A stretch of DNA of 64,000 bases from positions 772,173 to 836,172 of the forward strand of contig NZ_QGDB01000001.1 of assembly GCF_003149535.1 (NCBI RefSeq), read 5' to 3'. This stretch comes from Falsochrobactrum shanghaiense (GTDB lineage: Bacteria > Pseudomonadota > Alphaproteobacteria > Rhizobiales > Rhizobiaceae). Positions 18,825 to 28,075 of this stretch are shown here, piece after piece; position 1 is the first letter of the stretch; each line of letters opens with the position of its first letter. Under the pieces are notes generated by a model that was given only the letters and a program-made list of their open reading frames with translations, was not told where the DNA came from and did not search any database. Position numbers and translations under genes: made by a program.

Positions 18825-19361
18825 ATGCCAGTAGTGGGCGGCAAAACCATAGATGTGCTTTTCAGCGCGGACGATATAGCCTCGCGTAATCTCGCGCTCG
18901 CGCAGGATATTGCAAAACACGGGTTTCACGATCTGCTGACGGTTTCAATCCTCAAGGGGTCGTTCATTTTCGCAGCCGACCTCATTCGCGCCATGCATGG
19001 CGCAGGCGTGGAGCCGGATGTCGAATTCATCACCGTGTCGAGCTATGGCGCAGGCACGACCAGCGGGGAAGTGCGCCTGCTGCGCGACATCGACAGTGAT
19101 GTGCGCGATCGCGACGTGCTGCTGATCGACGATATTCTCGAATCGGGCAAGACGCTGAAATTCGTGCGCGACCTGATGCTCGAACGCGGCGCGCGCAGCG
19201 TCAGCATCGCCGTGCTGCTCGACAAGAGCATGCGGCGCAAGGTGGAACTCGATGCCGATTTCGTCGCCTTTGAATGCCCGGATTATTTCGTCGTGGGCTA
19301 TGGCATGGACGTCGCCCATGCCTTCCGGCAATTGCCCTATGTCGGGCATGTGAGGGATTAA
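18825..19361 (+). CDS. hpt: Hypoxanthine phosphoribosyltransferase
   Basis: 178 residues. The PRPP-binding motif VLLIDDILESGKT (98-110) and the flexible-loop sequence VSSYGAGTTSGEVRL identify the HPRT family, which salvages hypoxanthine and guanine to IMP and GMP. ATG follows CAGGAGACCC. It stands alone; a Bru-RS-like repeat starts 3 bp after its stop and its hairpins could end transcription. Confidence 0.95.
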   Translation: MPVVGGKTIDVLFSADDIASRNLALAQDIAKHGFHDLLTVSILKGSFIFAADLIRAMHGAGVEPDVEFITVSSYGAGTTSGEVRLLRDIDSDVRDRDVLLIDDILESGKTLKFVRDLMLERGARSVSIAVLLDKSMRRKVELDADFVAFECPDYFVVGYGMDVAHAFRQLPYVGHVRD

Positions 19362-19363
19362 TT

Positions 19364-19470
19364 TAGAGCGGTTCCTGTTTAAACGGAGACATCGGAACCG
19401 CTCTATCTATTTGTTTTTACGCATTATCCAGACGCAAAACCGTTTCACACTTTTGCTGGAAATGCTCTAG
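19364..19470. repeat. Bru-RS-like palindromic repeat, type 1
   Basis: 107 bp, nearly identical to the inverse of 63819-63926. One half is a hairpin with perfect 11-bp arms AGAGCGGTTCC/GGAACCGCTCT; the other pairs GCATTATCC with GGAAATGC around GCAAAA/TTTTGC. It fills the gap between hpt and the DUF4175 gene, and its CTAG end supplies the TAG stop of the latter on the minus strand. Confidence 0.85.
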
Positions 19471-22103
19471 TCGAATTGCAACAGCCGCTGGAGATATTCC
19501 TTCTCCATTTGCGGGGTGAGCGCATTGCCAAGCTTGCGGCGGATTTCATCGAGGATTTCGCGCGCGCGCTGAATATCGATCTCGCCGGGTATCTTGACGT
19601 CATTGCCAAAGTCCGGCCCGCCATTGCCGGGCCTGCGACCAAGGGGATCACGGCCATTCTCGCCACTTTGTCCCTGACCTTGCTCGCCCTGTCCCATGGC
19701 CTGCTGCATCTGACGCATCATGTCGCGACCGCCGCGGCGCAGCGCATCAAGCGCATTGCCCTGCTGATCGCTTGCTTCCGCGCCTTCGCTGCGACCCAGC
19801 GCGTCACCAGCATTGCCCATGGATTTTCCCGCATCGGAGAAGTCCTGATTGGGATCGATGCCCATGCCCTTGAGGTCGTCAGTCAGTTTTTGCAGTTCCG
19901 ATTGAAGGTCCTGCTGGCGTTTCTGCAATTTGCGCATGGCTTGCGCCATGTCCGGCGGAACGTCCCCTGATTGTCCGCCTTCTCCCATCGAACCATCATC
20001 GCCGGGGAAAAAATCCTCATCAAACTCGCCATCGCTGCCGCCAAATTGCTGCTGCATCTGCTGGTCGAGCTTGAACGTCTCATTCATCAATTGCTGCTGC
20101 TTGCGCATCATTTCGCCAAGCTTGTTCATCTGCTGCTGCATCTGCCCCGCCTGACCTTGCTGCCCTTGCCCCTGCTGGCCGGGTCGGGCCTGCTGGCCCA
20201 TTTGCAGATTGTTCATCATATCCTGCAATTGCGATAAAAGCTGCTCGGCCTGATCACGCGAGCCCTGACGCGCCAGATTTTCGATCTGGTCCATCATACG
20301 CTCAAGGTCCTTGTCGGTCAGCATGCGGGCATTGGGGTCCATGGGCATATTGCGGGCATTGGGGTTCTGCTGCTGGCGCTGGGCGAATTCACGCAGGAAA
20401 TCCTGCATCGCCTTGCGCAATTCAGCCGAGAGCTTTTCGATCTCTTCCTGCGATGCCCCGTTCTGCAACGCATCGCGCAGGGCTTCCTGCGCCTGCCGCA
20501 GCCGCTTCTCCGCAGCCGACAGATTACCGTCTTCGATACCCAGCGCCACCTGCCACATATAATCCGCCGTCTCGCGCAAGGCGTCGTCGCTTTCCGCGAG
20601 GCGAAGCCTGCTGCGGATGGTCGCAAGCCCAAGATAATGGGCCATATTCCGGATGGTTTCATCCGGGCGCAGCATGAGGGCCGAGACCATATCGCGCACA
20701 TGGTCGCGCTGCATGGCGTCGAGCGCCAGAATACGGCGTTGCTCGACTATGGCGCGCGCCAGCGGGTTGGAGAAGGGCCGCTCCGGCAAGGTCATGATCT
20801 TCGTTTCGCTGCGGCCGATATTGCCTGCGGCATCCTCGACGACCAGCGTCAGCGCGACCTTGCGGCCTGACCATGGGTGTTCGCTCAAATCCTTCGAGGT
20901 CGTAGCCTCCCTGATGCCGCGCCGCGGCAGGACAAGCGGCAGGTCGGGGGCTTCATAAAGCGGCAGCAATTCCTCTTCATCGTCCATGTCGAGCGGCACG
21001 ATTTCGCCATAGGCTGCGGCGGGGCCGTAATCGTCATCGATTTCATAGGCAAGCTGTAAGGTGCCGTTGCGGGCATGGCCCGGCTCTTTCGTGAAGCGGA
21101 TGGTGGGGGGATTGTCAGGCGTTACGACAAAACGCCATTGCGCCGGGCTATGCGAGAGCGTCAAGGTCGCGTCTTGCTGAAGGTCATGGCGGAAATTGCG
21201 GCTGCCATCGACGGCGGCTTGTTCGCCTGTCTCCGCTGCGGCGTCCTTTGCCGTATCGGGGGCCGCAACCGGTGCGATTTCACGGCGCTGACCCGTAGCG
21301 TCGGTGAGCGTGAGGCGCTCGGAACTGCCGCCGATCACGCGAAGGGAGAGGATGCTGCCCTGAGGAACCCTGATGGCCTCATCGCTCGCCGTTGCCTGCG
21401 TATCCACATTCGTATTCGCATTGAGAAAAATCGGCGCGCGTCCGGTATAGGGGGGCGGCGTGACCCAGGCGTCGATGCGGGCTGCGGCTTCTCCCTTGCC
21501 GGCAGGGATATAGAATGCATCGCTAACAAGTCCGCTGCCGGAACCAAAACTATAGGCAAAGGCGGTGACGAAGAGCAGTGCAACCACGGCCCGCAGGCCA
21601 TAGGGATCGCGCTGGGGAATATGCGGGCGCGGCAGGCCGGATTGCAGATTGGTGAGCCGTTCGGCCATGCGGCGCTGGTGTTCGTGCCACAAGGCGCGCG
21701 CGAGAGGATCGTTTGCGCCTGTCGCCAGTTGCGCGCTTTGTACCGCGAGCGGTTCATGGACAAGGCCATTGGTCCTTTCGATCCGCGCGGTGATTTCATC
21801 AGCGGAAGGAGAGCGAAAGCGCAGCGGCAGATAAAGCGCGGCCAAAGCGGCCAGCGCAAACAGGCTCAATATGGCAATATGCAGCCAGCGCGGCATAAGC
21901 GCGAACAGGCCGAACCAGGCCGCACTTGTAAAAAGCGCGACCAGAAGCACCAGCGGCAGCACCAGCGGCCAGAGCCGTTCAAACGCGATTGTGAGCAGGC
22001 TGCGCCAATAAAGGCCGCGCAAGGCTCCATCTTCGCCGGAAAACAGGCGAAGCGTCTTGTCGCTTGCACGCAAATCCTTGCTGTTCTGGCTTCGCTCGAT
22101 CAT
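19467..22103 (-). CDS. DUF4175 / TIGR02302 family membrane protein
   Basis: 878 residues. Three hydrophobic segments near the N-terminus (about 45-68, 72-95 and 170-190) anchor it. A long extracytoplasmic part with beta-rich regions follows, then an Ala/Arg helical zone and an extraordinary Gln/Met/Gly-rich coiled region (about 600-790, runs such as QARPGQQGQGQQGQAG). TIGR02302 proteins are found in Rhizobiales and relatives with no assigned function. It lies 85 bp downstream of lysA on the same strand. Low complexity could allow length variation among strains. Confidence 0.87.
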   Translation of the reverse strand: MIERSQNSKDLRASDKTLRLFSGEDGALRGLYWRSLLTIAFERLWPLVLPLVLLVALFTSAAWFGLFALMPRWLHIAILSLFALAALAALYLPLRFRSPSADEITARIERTNGLVHEPLAVQSAQLATGANDPLARALWHEHQRRMAERLTNLQSGLPRPHIPQRDPYGLRAVVALLFVTAFAYSFGSGSGLVSDAFYIPAGKGEAAARIDAWVTPPPYTGRAPIFLNANTNVDTQATASDEAIRVPQGSILSLRVIGGSSERLTLTDATGQRREIAPVAAPDTAKDAAAETGEQAAVDGSRNFRHDLQQDATLTLSHSPAQWRFVVTPDNPPTIRFTKEPGHARNGTLQLAYEIDDDYGPAAAYGEIVPLDMDDEEELLPLYEAPDLPLVLPRRGIREATTSKDLSEHPWSGRKVALTLVVEDAAGNIGRSETKIMTLPERPFSNPLARAIVEQRRILALDAMQRDHVRDMVSALMLRPDETIRNMAHYLGLATIRSRLRLAESDDALRETADYMWQVALGIEDGNLSAAEKRLRQAQEALRDALQNGASQEEIEKLSAELRKAMQDFLREFAQRQQQNPNARNMPMDPNARMLTDKDLERMMDQIENLARQGSRDQAEQLLSQLQDMMNNLQMGQQARPGQQGQGQQGQAGQMQQQMNKLGEMMRKQQQLMNETFKLDQQMQQQFGGSDGEFDEDFFPGDDGSMGEGGQSGDVPPDMAQAMRKLQKRQQDLQSELQKLTDDLKGMGIDPNQDFSDAGKSMGNAGDALGRSEGAEASDQQGNALDALRRGGRDMMRQMQQAMGQGEQGQGQSGENGRDPLGRRPGNGGPDFGNDVKIPGEIDIQRAREILDEIRRKLGNALTPQMEKEYLQRLLQFD

Positions 22104-22188
22104 CCGGGCTTTCTGATGCGTGTTCCGGTTAAGTCGTCCTACTTAGAATAACACGCATCATGGCAAAGGCGAGGCTTGCACCTATAAA

Positions 22189-23454
22189 TCAGAGCCAATC
22201 GGGCACGGAATCGAGCGCGAGGAGTTCTTCATAGGTGCCGCGCGGGCGAATCACATGGAAGCGGTCGTCATCGACCAGCACTTCGGGCACCAGAAGGCGG
22301 CTGTTATAGGTGCTCGACAAGACTGCGCCATAGGCCCCCGTGGTCCAGACCGCGACCAGATCGCCGGGCGCGGGCTTTGCAACCTCGCGATCCAGTCCCA
22401 GATAATCGCCGGTCTCGCAGACCGGGCCGACGAAATCGGCGCGGATGCGCGGCGCATCATCCGCAGGAAGCCTGACCGGCCTGATCTCGTGAAACGCCTC
22501 ATAGAGCGTCGGGCGGATGAGATCGTTCATCGCCGCATCCACGATGATGAAGTTCTTTGCGTCGCCTTCCTTCACGAAGATGACTTCCGTCACCAGAAGC
22601 CCGGCATTTCCGGCGATCAGGCGTCCGGGTTCAAACAGGGTTTTCAAGCCCAGCGGCTTGATATGCCTTGCAACGATTTGAGCATAAGCGACCGGCAGCG
22701 GCGGCGGATTGTTGTCGGTGCGATAGGGAATCCCCAGCCCGCCGCCCACATCCACATGGCGGATATTATGGCCGTCGGCCTGCAATTCACGCACCAGTTG
22801 CGCCATCAGCGCGAAGGCATCGTCGAAGGGTTCGAGATCGATGATCTGGCTGCCGATATGCATGTCGATGCCCACCACGTCGAGGCCGGGCAGGCTGGCG
22901 GCGCGGGCATAGGCCTCGCGGGCCTTCACGCGCGGAATGCCGAACTTGTTTTCGGATTTTCCGGTCGAAATCTTGGCATGGGTTCTGGCGTCGACATCGG
23001 GATTGACGCGCAGCGACACCGAGGCGGTCTTGCCGAGCGCGACCGCGCGCGCGGAGAGGATTTCCAGTTCGGGTTCCGATTCCACATTGAAGCAGTAAAT
23101 GCCTGCCTCAAGCGCAAAATCCATTTCGCGCGGGGTTTTGCCGACACCGGAAAAGACGATTTTATTTGCCGGAATGCCTGCGGCGAGCGCGCGGCGGATT
23201 TCACCTTCCGATACCGTGTCGGCGCCTGCGCCCATCCTGGCCAAAGTCTTGAGCACGGCCAGATTGGAATTGGCCTTCAATGCATAGGCAATGAGGGTGT
23301 CCATATCGGCGAAGGCTTCGCTGAAAACGCGATAATGGCGCTCCAGCGTGGCGCGGGAATAGACATAGAACGGGGTTCCGACCGCCTTGGCAATTTCAGA
23401 TATGGCGACATTTTCGGCGTAAAGAACGCCATTGCGATACTCAAAATGATTCAC
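22189..23454 (-). CDS. lysA: Diaminopimelate decarboxylase
   Basis: 421 residues, PLP fold-type III. LIAYALKANSN holds the PLP lysine (Lys60); GGGLGIPY binds the phosphate, and EPGRLIAGNAG plus VGPVCETGDYL contain substrate and active-site Cys residues. It makes lysine from meso-diaminopimelate, the last step of the pathway that lysC (52.3 kb) starts. A small LptM-like lipoprotein gene lies 27 bp upstream on the same strand, an arrangement common in proteobacteria. Confidence 0.96.
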   Translation of the reverse strand: MNHFEYRNGVLYAENVAISEIAKAVGTPFYVYSRATLERHYRVFSEAFADMDTLIAYALKANSNLAVLKTLARMGAGADTVSEGEIRRALAAGIPANKIVFSGVGKTPREMDFALEAGIYCFNVESEPELEILSARAVALGKTASVSLRVNPDVDARTHAKISTGKSENKFGIPRVKAREAYARAASLPGLDVVGIDMHIGSQIIDLEPFDDAFALMAQLVRELQADGHNIRHVDVGGGLGIPYRTDNNPPPLPVAYAQIVARHIKPLGLKTLFEPGRLIAGNAGLLVTEVIFVKEGDAKNFIIVDAAMNDLIRPTLYEAFHEIRPVRLPADDAPRIRADFVGPVCETGDYLGLDREVAKPAPGDLVAVWTTGAYGAVLSSTYNSRLLVPEVLVDDDRFHVIRPRGTYEELLALDSVPDWL

Positions 23455-23481
23455 GGGAAACAGCCCCTGTCGGTTCAGGAA

Positions 23482-23667
23482 TTACAACAGCTTGTCGAGA
23501 ATAAAGGGCTTGTCTTCCTTCGGCTTTTCAATCGTGCGGCCCTGATCGTTGGTGATCGTGGCGGCAGGCGGCGGCTCAAGCGGCCCCTTGCGACCGCAAG
23601 CGGCAAGCGCGGTTGCAAGGGCTGCAATCAAAAGCACGGAAGAAATGGCGGAGCGGCCTGTCATCAA
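23482..23667 (-). CDS. lptM: LptM (YifL)-like small lipoprotein
   Basis: 61 residues. A signal peptide ends in the lipobox LAAC, followed by GRKGPLEPPP, the characteristic CG-x-KGPL start of the LptM/YifL family. In E. coli, LptM binds the LptD/LptE translocon and helps LptD disulfide maturation during LPS export. The match is over a short motif, so function here is inferred, but the position just before lysA agrees with family neighbourhoods. Often missed because of its size. Confidence 0.8.
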   Translation of the reverse strand: MMTGRSAISSVLLIAALATALAACGRKGPLEPPPAATITNDQGRTIEKPKEDKPFILDKLL

Positions 23668-23731
23668 CTTTGTTCCCTGAACCTGTCTACGGGTTAGCTC
23701 TAACGCAAAATAGTCGAAAGTGAAATCGCTC

Positions 23732-24538
23732 TCAATCGAGATCGAAAGTCGCGATCACCGGCACATGATCGGAGGGACGCTCCCAGCCGCGCGCTTCACG
23801 CAATATCTGCAAGTCCTTGATGTCGCTTTCCAGATCGGCAGAACCCCAGATATGATCGAGCCTGCGTCCGCGATCCGCAGCATTCCAATCCTTGGCGCGA
23901 TAGCTCCACCAGGTATAGATTTTTTCTTCTGCCGGGATGAGATGGCGCATGAGATCGCTCCAGCCGCCCTTGACCCGCAGGTCTTCGAGCGTCTGCGTCT
24001 CGATCGGGGTGTGGCTGACGATCTTGAGAAGCTGCTTGTGCGACCAGACGTCGTTTTCCAGCGGTGCGATATTGAGATCGCCGACCAGAAGCGATGAATA
24101 GCCATCGGGACGCTCGGCGACGATCTCGCGCATTTCTTCCAGAAAAGAGAGCTTGTGGGCGAATTTCGGATTGATTTCCGGGTCGGGCTCGTCACCACCG
24201 GCGGGCACATAGAAATTATGGATGCGCAGCTTTTTGCTTCCTGCTTCGACCACCGCGCTCAAATGGCGGCAATCGCCCATGTCGCAAAAGCCGATCTTTT
24301 CCGCCTCAACAAGCGGGCGGCGCGAGATGGTGGCAACGCCGTGATAGCCCTTCTGGCCGCTGATTTCGATATGTTCATAGCCGAGCGCGCGCAGCGGCTT
24401 GAAGGGAAACAGGTTGTCGGGACATTTGGTTTCCTGAAGGCACAGCACGTCCGGCTGGTAATCGCGCAGAAATTGTTCGACCAGCGGCATGCGCAGGCGA
24501 ATGGAATTGATATTCCACGTAGCAACAGAAAAACCCAT
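23732..24538 (-). CDS. xthA: Exodeoxyribonuclease III (AP endonuclease)
   Basis: 268 residues from ATG 24538, giving the canonical N-terminus MGFSVATWNINSIRLR; an upstream ATG would add 15 residues. The EEP fold motifs are complete: LCLQETKC, NFYVPAGGDEPD, LLVGDLNIAPLENDVW, TWWSYR, GRRLDHIW and SDHVPV. It repairs abasic sites and 3'-blocked ends in base-excision repair. lolA and ftsK lie upstream on the same strand, as in other alphaproteobacteria. Confidence 0.95.
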   Translation of the reverse strand: MGFSVATWNINSIRLRMPLVEQFLRDYQPDVLCLQETKCPDNLFPFKPLRALGYEHIEISGQKGYHGVATISRRPLVEAEKIGFCDMGDCRHLSAVVEAGSKKLRIHNFYVPAGGDEPDPEINPKFAHKLSFLEEMREIVAERPDGYSSLLVGDLNIAPLENDVWSHKQLLKIVSHTPIETQTLEDLRVKGGWSDLMRHLIPAEEKIYTWWSYRAKDWNAADRGRRLDHIWGSADLESDIKDLQILREARGWERPSDHVPVIATFDLD

Positions 24539-24615
24539 GGGAAAGACTCGCGACAATCTGAAGATGGTCGCGAAACTAACCATTTATCCGGTGAATGCAA
24601 CCGCGCTCGAACAGA

Positions 24616-25296
24616 TCAGCGCTGCTTGCCCTTGGTCGCGATGCGCTGGTAGTCGATCTTGAACATATCGTCGGTGAAGCGCACCCCGGTACGCAGGTTG
24701 AAAACCATCACCGTGGTGTCGAGGTTCTGCGCGTCGGTGATCGTCCATTGCTTGAGTTCGAAATTGTTCGGATCGAACATCATCGTGATCGTGGAGTTGC
24801 CGAACATCGACTTGTCGCCCACTACCAGCGTGATCATGTCGGGATCCTGCTTCACGCTTTTGAGACGCCCGCCGCCCAGATTGATCTTGTCGGAAAGCAG
24901 CATGTTGAGGGGCGTTGTCGAAAGCGCGTAGAGATCCCATGTATCGAGCTTGCGATTGTTGATGACGACCTGATTTCCGTCCGAAATCACGCGGATGGGG
25001 GAATTGTTGTAATTGAAGCGAATCTTGCCGGGGCGCTCGATATAGAAGGTGCCGCCAGTCTGCTCGCCCTTGGGGCCGAATTGCACGAATTCGCCGGTCA
25101 TGGTGCGGATGGAGGAAAAATGATCCGCGATCTTCTGGGCTTCCGCAGCACCACTGGCGCCCTGCGCCACCGCAACGGCCGGAGCAAAAGCGGGCAGCGC
25201 GATGCTGAGGGCCATGGCACCGAACGCTGCCATGGCCGCAAGGCGTCCGGCTTTCGCAAATGCGGAAAAACGGGTGAGAAACGGGGAGAGCGTCAT
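24616..25296 (-). CDS. lolA: LolA-like outer-membrane lipoprotein carrier
   Basis: 226 residues from ATG 25296; an ATG at 25320 would add eight. Signal peptide with core AAMAAFGAMALSIALPAFA; the mature part carries IADHFSSIRTMTGEFVQFGPKGEQTGGTFYIERPGKIRFNY, the LolA signature. LolA shuttles lipoproteins through the periplasm to the outer membrane; alphaproteobacteria usually lack LolB and use LolA alone. It sits between ftsK and xthA. Confidence 0.9.
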   Translation of the reverse strand: MTLSPFLTRFSAFAKAGRLAAMAAFGAMALSIALPAFAPAVAVAQGASGAAEAQKIADHFSSIRTMTGEFVQFGPKGEQTGGTFYIERPGKIRFNYNNSPIRVISDGNQVVINNRKLDTWDLYALSTTPLNMLLSDKINLGGGRLKSVKQDPDMITLVVGDKSMFGNSTITMMFDPNNFELKQWTITDAQNLDTTVMVFNLRTGVRFTDDMFKIDYQRIATKGKQR

Positions 25297-25399
25297 CGGC
25301 AGGCTTTCTCTTTTCGTCATTGTTTCAGGCTAATCCGCCACTTTGTCGCGAGTGTGGCGAATTCGGCCCCGGGCGGCATCAATCGCGCTGTAAGGCAGA

Positions 25400-27961
25400 T
25401 CAGAAGTCGTCATCTTCGGTCGGCACCAGTATTTCGCGCTTGCCCGCATGGTTGGCAGGGCTAATCACGCCTTCTTCCTCCATGCGCTCGATGATCGAGG
25501 CGGCGCGGTTATAACCGATGCCGAGACGGCGCTGGATATAGGATGTCGAAACCTTCTTGTCGCGCAGCACCACGGCAACCGCCTGATCATAGGGATCGTC
25601 GGAATCCTCAAGGTTTGAAGTGCCTCCCGGACCGTTGCCGCCGCCGCCTTCTTCCTCTTCATCCTCGGTGATGGCGTCGAGATATTCCGGCACGCCTTGC
25701 AGCTTGAGGTGCTGCACGATGCGTTCCACCTCATCGTCACCGACAAAGGGTCCGTGCACACGCTGGATGCGCCCGCCGCCCGCCATGAACAGCATATCGC
25801 CCATCCCGAGCAATTGTTCTGCGCCCTGTTCACCGAGAATCGTGCGGCTGTCGATCTTGGACGTGACCTGAAACGAGATACGGGTCGGGAAATTCGCCTT
25901 GATCGTGCCGGTGATGACATCGACGGAGGGGCGCTGGGTTGCCATGATGACGTGAATGCCCGCCGCGCGCGCCATTTGCGCCAGACGCTGCACCGTGCCT
26001 TCAATATCTTTGCCCGCGACCATCATGAGATCGGCCATTTCGTCGATGATGACGACGATATAGGGCATCGGCTCAAGATCGAGCTGCTCGGTTTCGTAAA
26101 TGGCCTCGCCGGTATTGCGGTCGAAGCCGGTCTGCACGGTGCGCGCGATCTGCTCGCCCTTCTTCTGCGCCTGACTGACGCGCTGGTTGAAGCCGTCAAT
26201 ATTGCGCACGCCGACCTTGGACATCTTGCGGTAGCGGTCTTCCATTTCGCGCACGGTCCATTTGAGCGCCACCACCGCCTTTTTCGGATCGGTCACAACC
26301 GGGGTCAGAAGGTGCGGAATGCCGTCATAGATGGAGAGTTCCAGCATTTTGGGATCGATCATGATCAGGCGGCACTGATCGGGCGTCATGCGATAAAGCA
26401 GCGACAGGATCATGGTGTTGATGGCGACCGATTTGCCCGAGCCGGTGGTGCCTGCCACCAGCAGATGCGGCATCTTGGCAATATCGGCGATGACCGGCTC
26501 GCCATTGATGGTCTTGCCCAGCGCCAGCGCCAGCTTTGCCTTCGATTGCTCGAAATCGCGGCTTGCCAGCATTTCACGCAGATAGACCATTTCGCGCTTC
26601 TGGTTGGGCAGTTCGATGCCGATCACATTGCGGCCCGGCACGACCGCCACGCGCGCGGCAATGGCACTCATGGAGCGGGCAATATCGTCGGCGAGCCCGA
26701 TGACGCGCGAGGACTTGATGCCCGGTGCAGGCTCAAGCTCGTAAAGCGTGACCACCGGCCCCGGCTTGACATTGATGATTTCGCCGCGCACGCCGAAATC
26801 TTCCAGCACCCCTTCGAGAAGGCGGGCGTTCTGCTCCAGCGCATCGCGCGAGAGCGTCGCGTCGCGCTGCACCAGCCTGGGTTCGGCGAGAAAATGCAGC
26901 GCAGGCAGTTCGAATATGCCGCTGTCATTGAGGAAGGAGGGCTGTGCCTCGTGCTGGATGCGTGATCCGGGCCGGGGAGAGGCGGGGCGTTCGCCCACGC
27001 GTGTCCCCACCGGGGCCTTGCCGCGTATAGGCGGCGCATCGTGCCATTCCTGTCCGGCAAGTGGGGTTTCGTCCATGTCGAAAGGCGGCTCGCCCTCGTC
27101 ATGCGCGCCAAAGCCCGGCTCGCGGCGCGGTGCATTCCGTGCTGCATTATGCGCTTTGGGGCGCGTATTCAACTGGTCGAATTCGTCCCCGCGCGATCTG
27201 CTGCGGCCCATGCCCGCCAGCCGCCTGAAACTTGCCGATATGCTGAGCGCCGTATGCGTCAATGCACCGATCAACTGCGTGCTGCGACCGGAAGGGGCGT
27301 CGTCCTCGTCATCTTCGGAGAAATCGTCTTCGATGGCTGTCGGGCGCTGGTCGGACCCTGCGTCGGCGTGGTTTCTTCCAATGATCCCGCTTGCAAAAAG
27401 CATGAGCCAGAGTGTCGGCAGGGCCAGTATCAGCGCAATGACGGATGCAATCGTGCCTTGCGGGAAGCTGCCCAGAAAGAGGGCGGGAAAGCGCAGCATC
27501 ATATCGCCGAAAACGCCGCCGAGGCCGATAGGCATCGGCCAGCTTTCAGGCACGGCAAAACAGCTTGCGATTGCTGCACAGAGCAGGCTTGCACCCGCCC
27601 ATGCGAAACCGCGCCTGCCCGTTTGCCCGATATATCCGCGCGTCATCAGAAGCAGCGACCAGACCGCCAGCGGCAGCAGCGCAGGCACGCTCGCCAGACC
27701 GAAGAACTGCATGGCAAGATCGGAAAACACCGCGCCCGGATAGCCGAGCGCATTGGTGATTGGATTATCGGTGGCATGGCTGAAGCTTGGATCGGCAACA
27801 TTCCAGGTTGCCAGCGCGCCCACCGCCATGGCGGTCAGCGCTAGCAGCGCAAGCCCCAGCAGGATATAGATCTGCCTGCGCAAAAGATTGGACAGCCTCA
27901 GCCTGTCTTCCGAAAGCCGCTCGTTACGCAGCGGGTATGAGGGCGAATATTCTTGCCGCAT
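25400..27961 (-). CDS. ftsK: DNA translocase FtsK
   Basis: 853 residues. About four membrane helices (35-190) anchor it at the septum, a short charged/Pro linker follows (about 200-330), and then the motor: Walker [15 protein letters not shown], Walker [13 protein letters not shown], and a C-terminal gamma domain ([41 protein letters not shown]) that reads KOPS sites. It pumps chromosome ends and activates XerCD at dif. A perfect CtrA box lies about 85-100 bp upstream, suggesting cell-cycle timing. The linker is short for the family but no domain is missing. Confidence 0.95.
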   Translation of the reverse strand: MRQEYSPSYPLRNERLSEDRLRLSNLLRRQIYILLGLALLALTAMAVGALATWNVADPSFSHATDNPITNALGYPGAVFSDLAMQFFGLASVPALLPLAVWSLLLMTRGYIGQTGRRGFAWAGASLLCAAIASCFAVPESWPMPIGLGGVFGDMMLRFPALFLGSFPQGTIASVIALILALPTLWLMLFASGIIGRNHADAGSDQRPTAIEDDFSEDDEDDAPSGRSTQLIGALTHTALSISASFRRLAGMGRSRSRGDEFDQLNTRPKAHNAARNAPRREPGFGAHDEGEPPFDMDETPLAGQEWHDAPPIRGKAPVGTRVGERPASPRPGSRIQHEAQPSFLNDSGIFELPALHFLAEPRLVQRDATLSRDALEQNARLLEGVLEDFGVRGEIINVKPGPVVTLYELEPAPGIKSSRVIGLADDIARSMSAIAARVAVVPGRNVIGIELPNQKREMVYLREMLASRDFEQSKAKLALALGKTINGEPVIADIAKMPHLLVAGTTGSGKSVAINTMILSLLYRMTPDQCRLIMIDPKMLELSIYDGIPHLLTPVVTDPKKAVVALKWTVREMEDRYRKMSKVGVRNIDGFNQRVSQAQKKGEQIARTVQTGFDRNTGEAIYETEQLDLEPMPYIVVIIDEMADLMMVAGKDIEGTVQRLAQMARAAGIHVIMATQRPSVDVITGTIKANFPTRISFQVTSKIDSRTILGEQGAEQLLGMGDMLFMAGGGRIQRVHGPFVGDDEVERIVQHLKLQGVPEYLDAITEDEEEEGGGGNGPGGTSNLEDSDDPYDQAVAVVLRDKKVSTSYIQRRLGIGYNRAASIIERMEEEGVISPANHAGKREILVPTEDDDF

Positions 27962-28045
27962 CTAGCCTGTCCCGAACCGTTTATTGGCCCACGGCGGAAT
28001 CGCCGCAGGCAGAATGAAATCGGGCTGATCCTAGAACGGCGATGG

Positions 28046-28060
28046 TTAATTCCCCATTAA
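28046..28060 (-). promoter_or_regulatory. CtrA box in the ftsK-amtB gap
   Basis: Perfect TTAA-N7-TTAA (spacer TTCCCCA) inside the near-symmetric GGTTAATTCCCCATTAACC, about 85-100 bp upstream of the ftsK start. It lies in a 114-bp gap whose only 5' end belongs to ftsK, since amtB ends there. Confidence 0.75.
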
Positions 28061-28075
28061 CCATGCGCCTTGCGC

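Noticed and set aside
22255..23697. 480-residue plus-strand frame
   Set aside because: Antisense to lysA and the LptM-like gene, with no recognisable domain.
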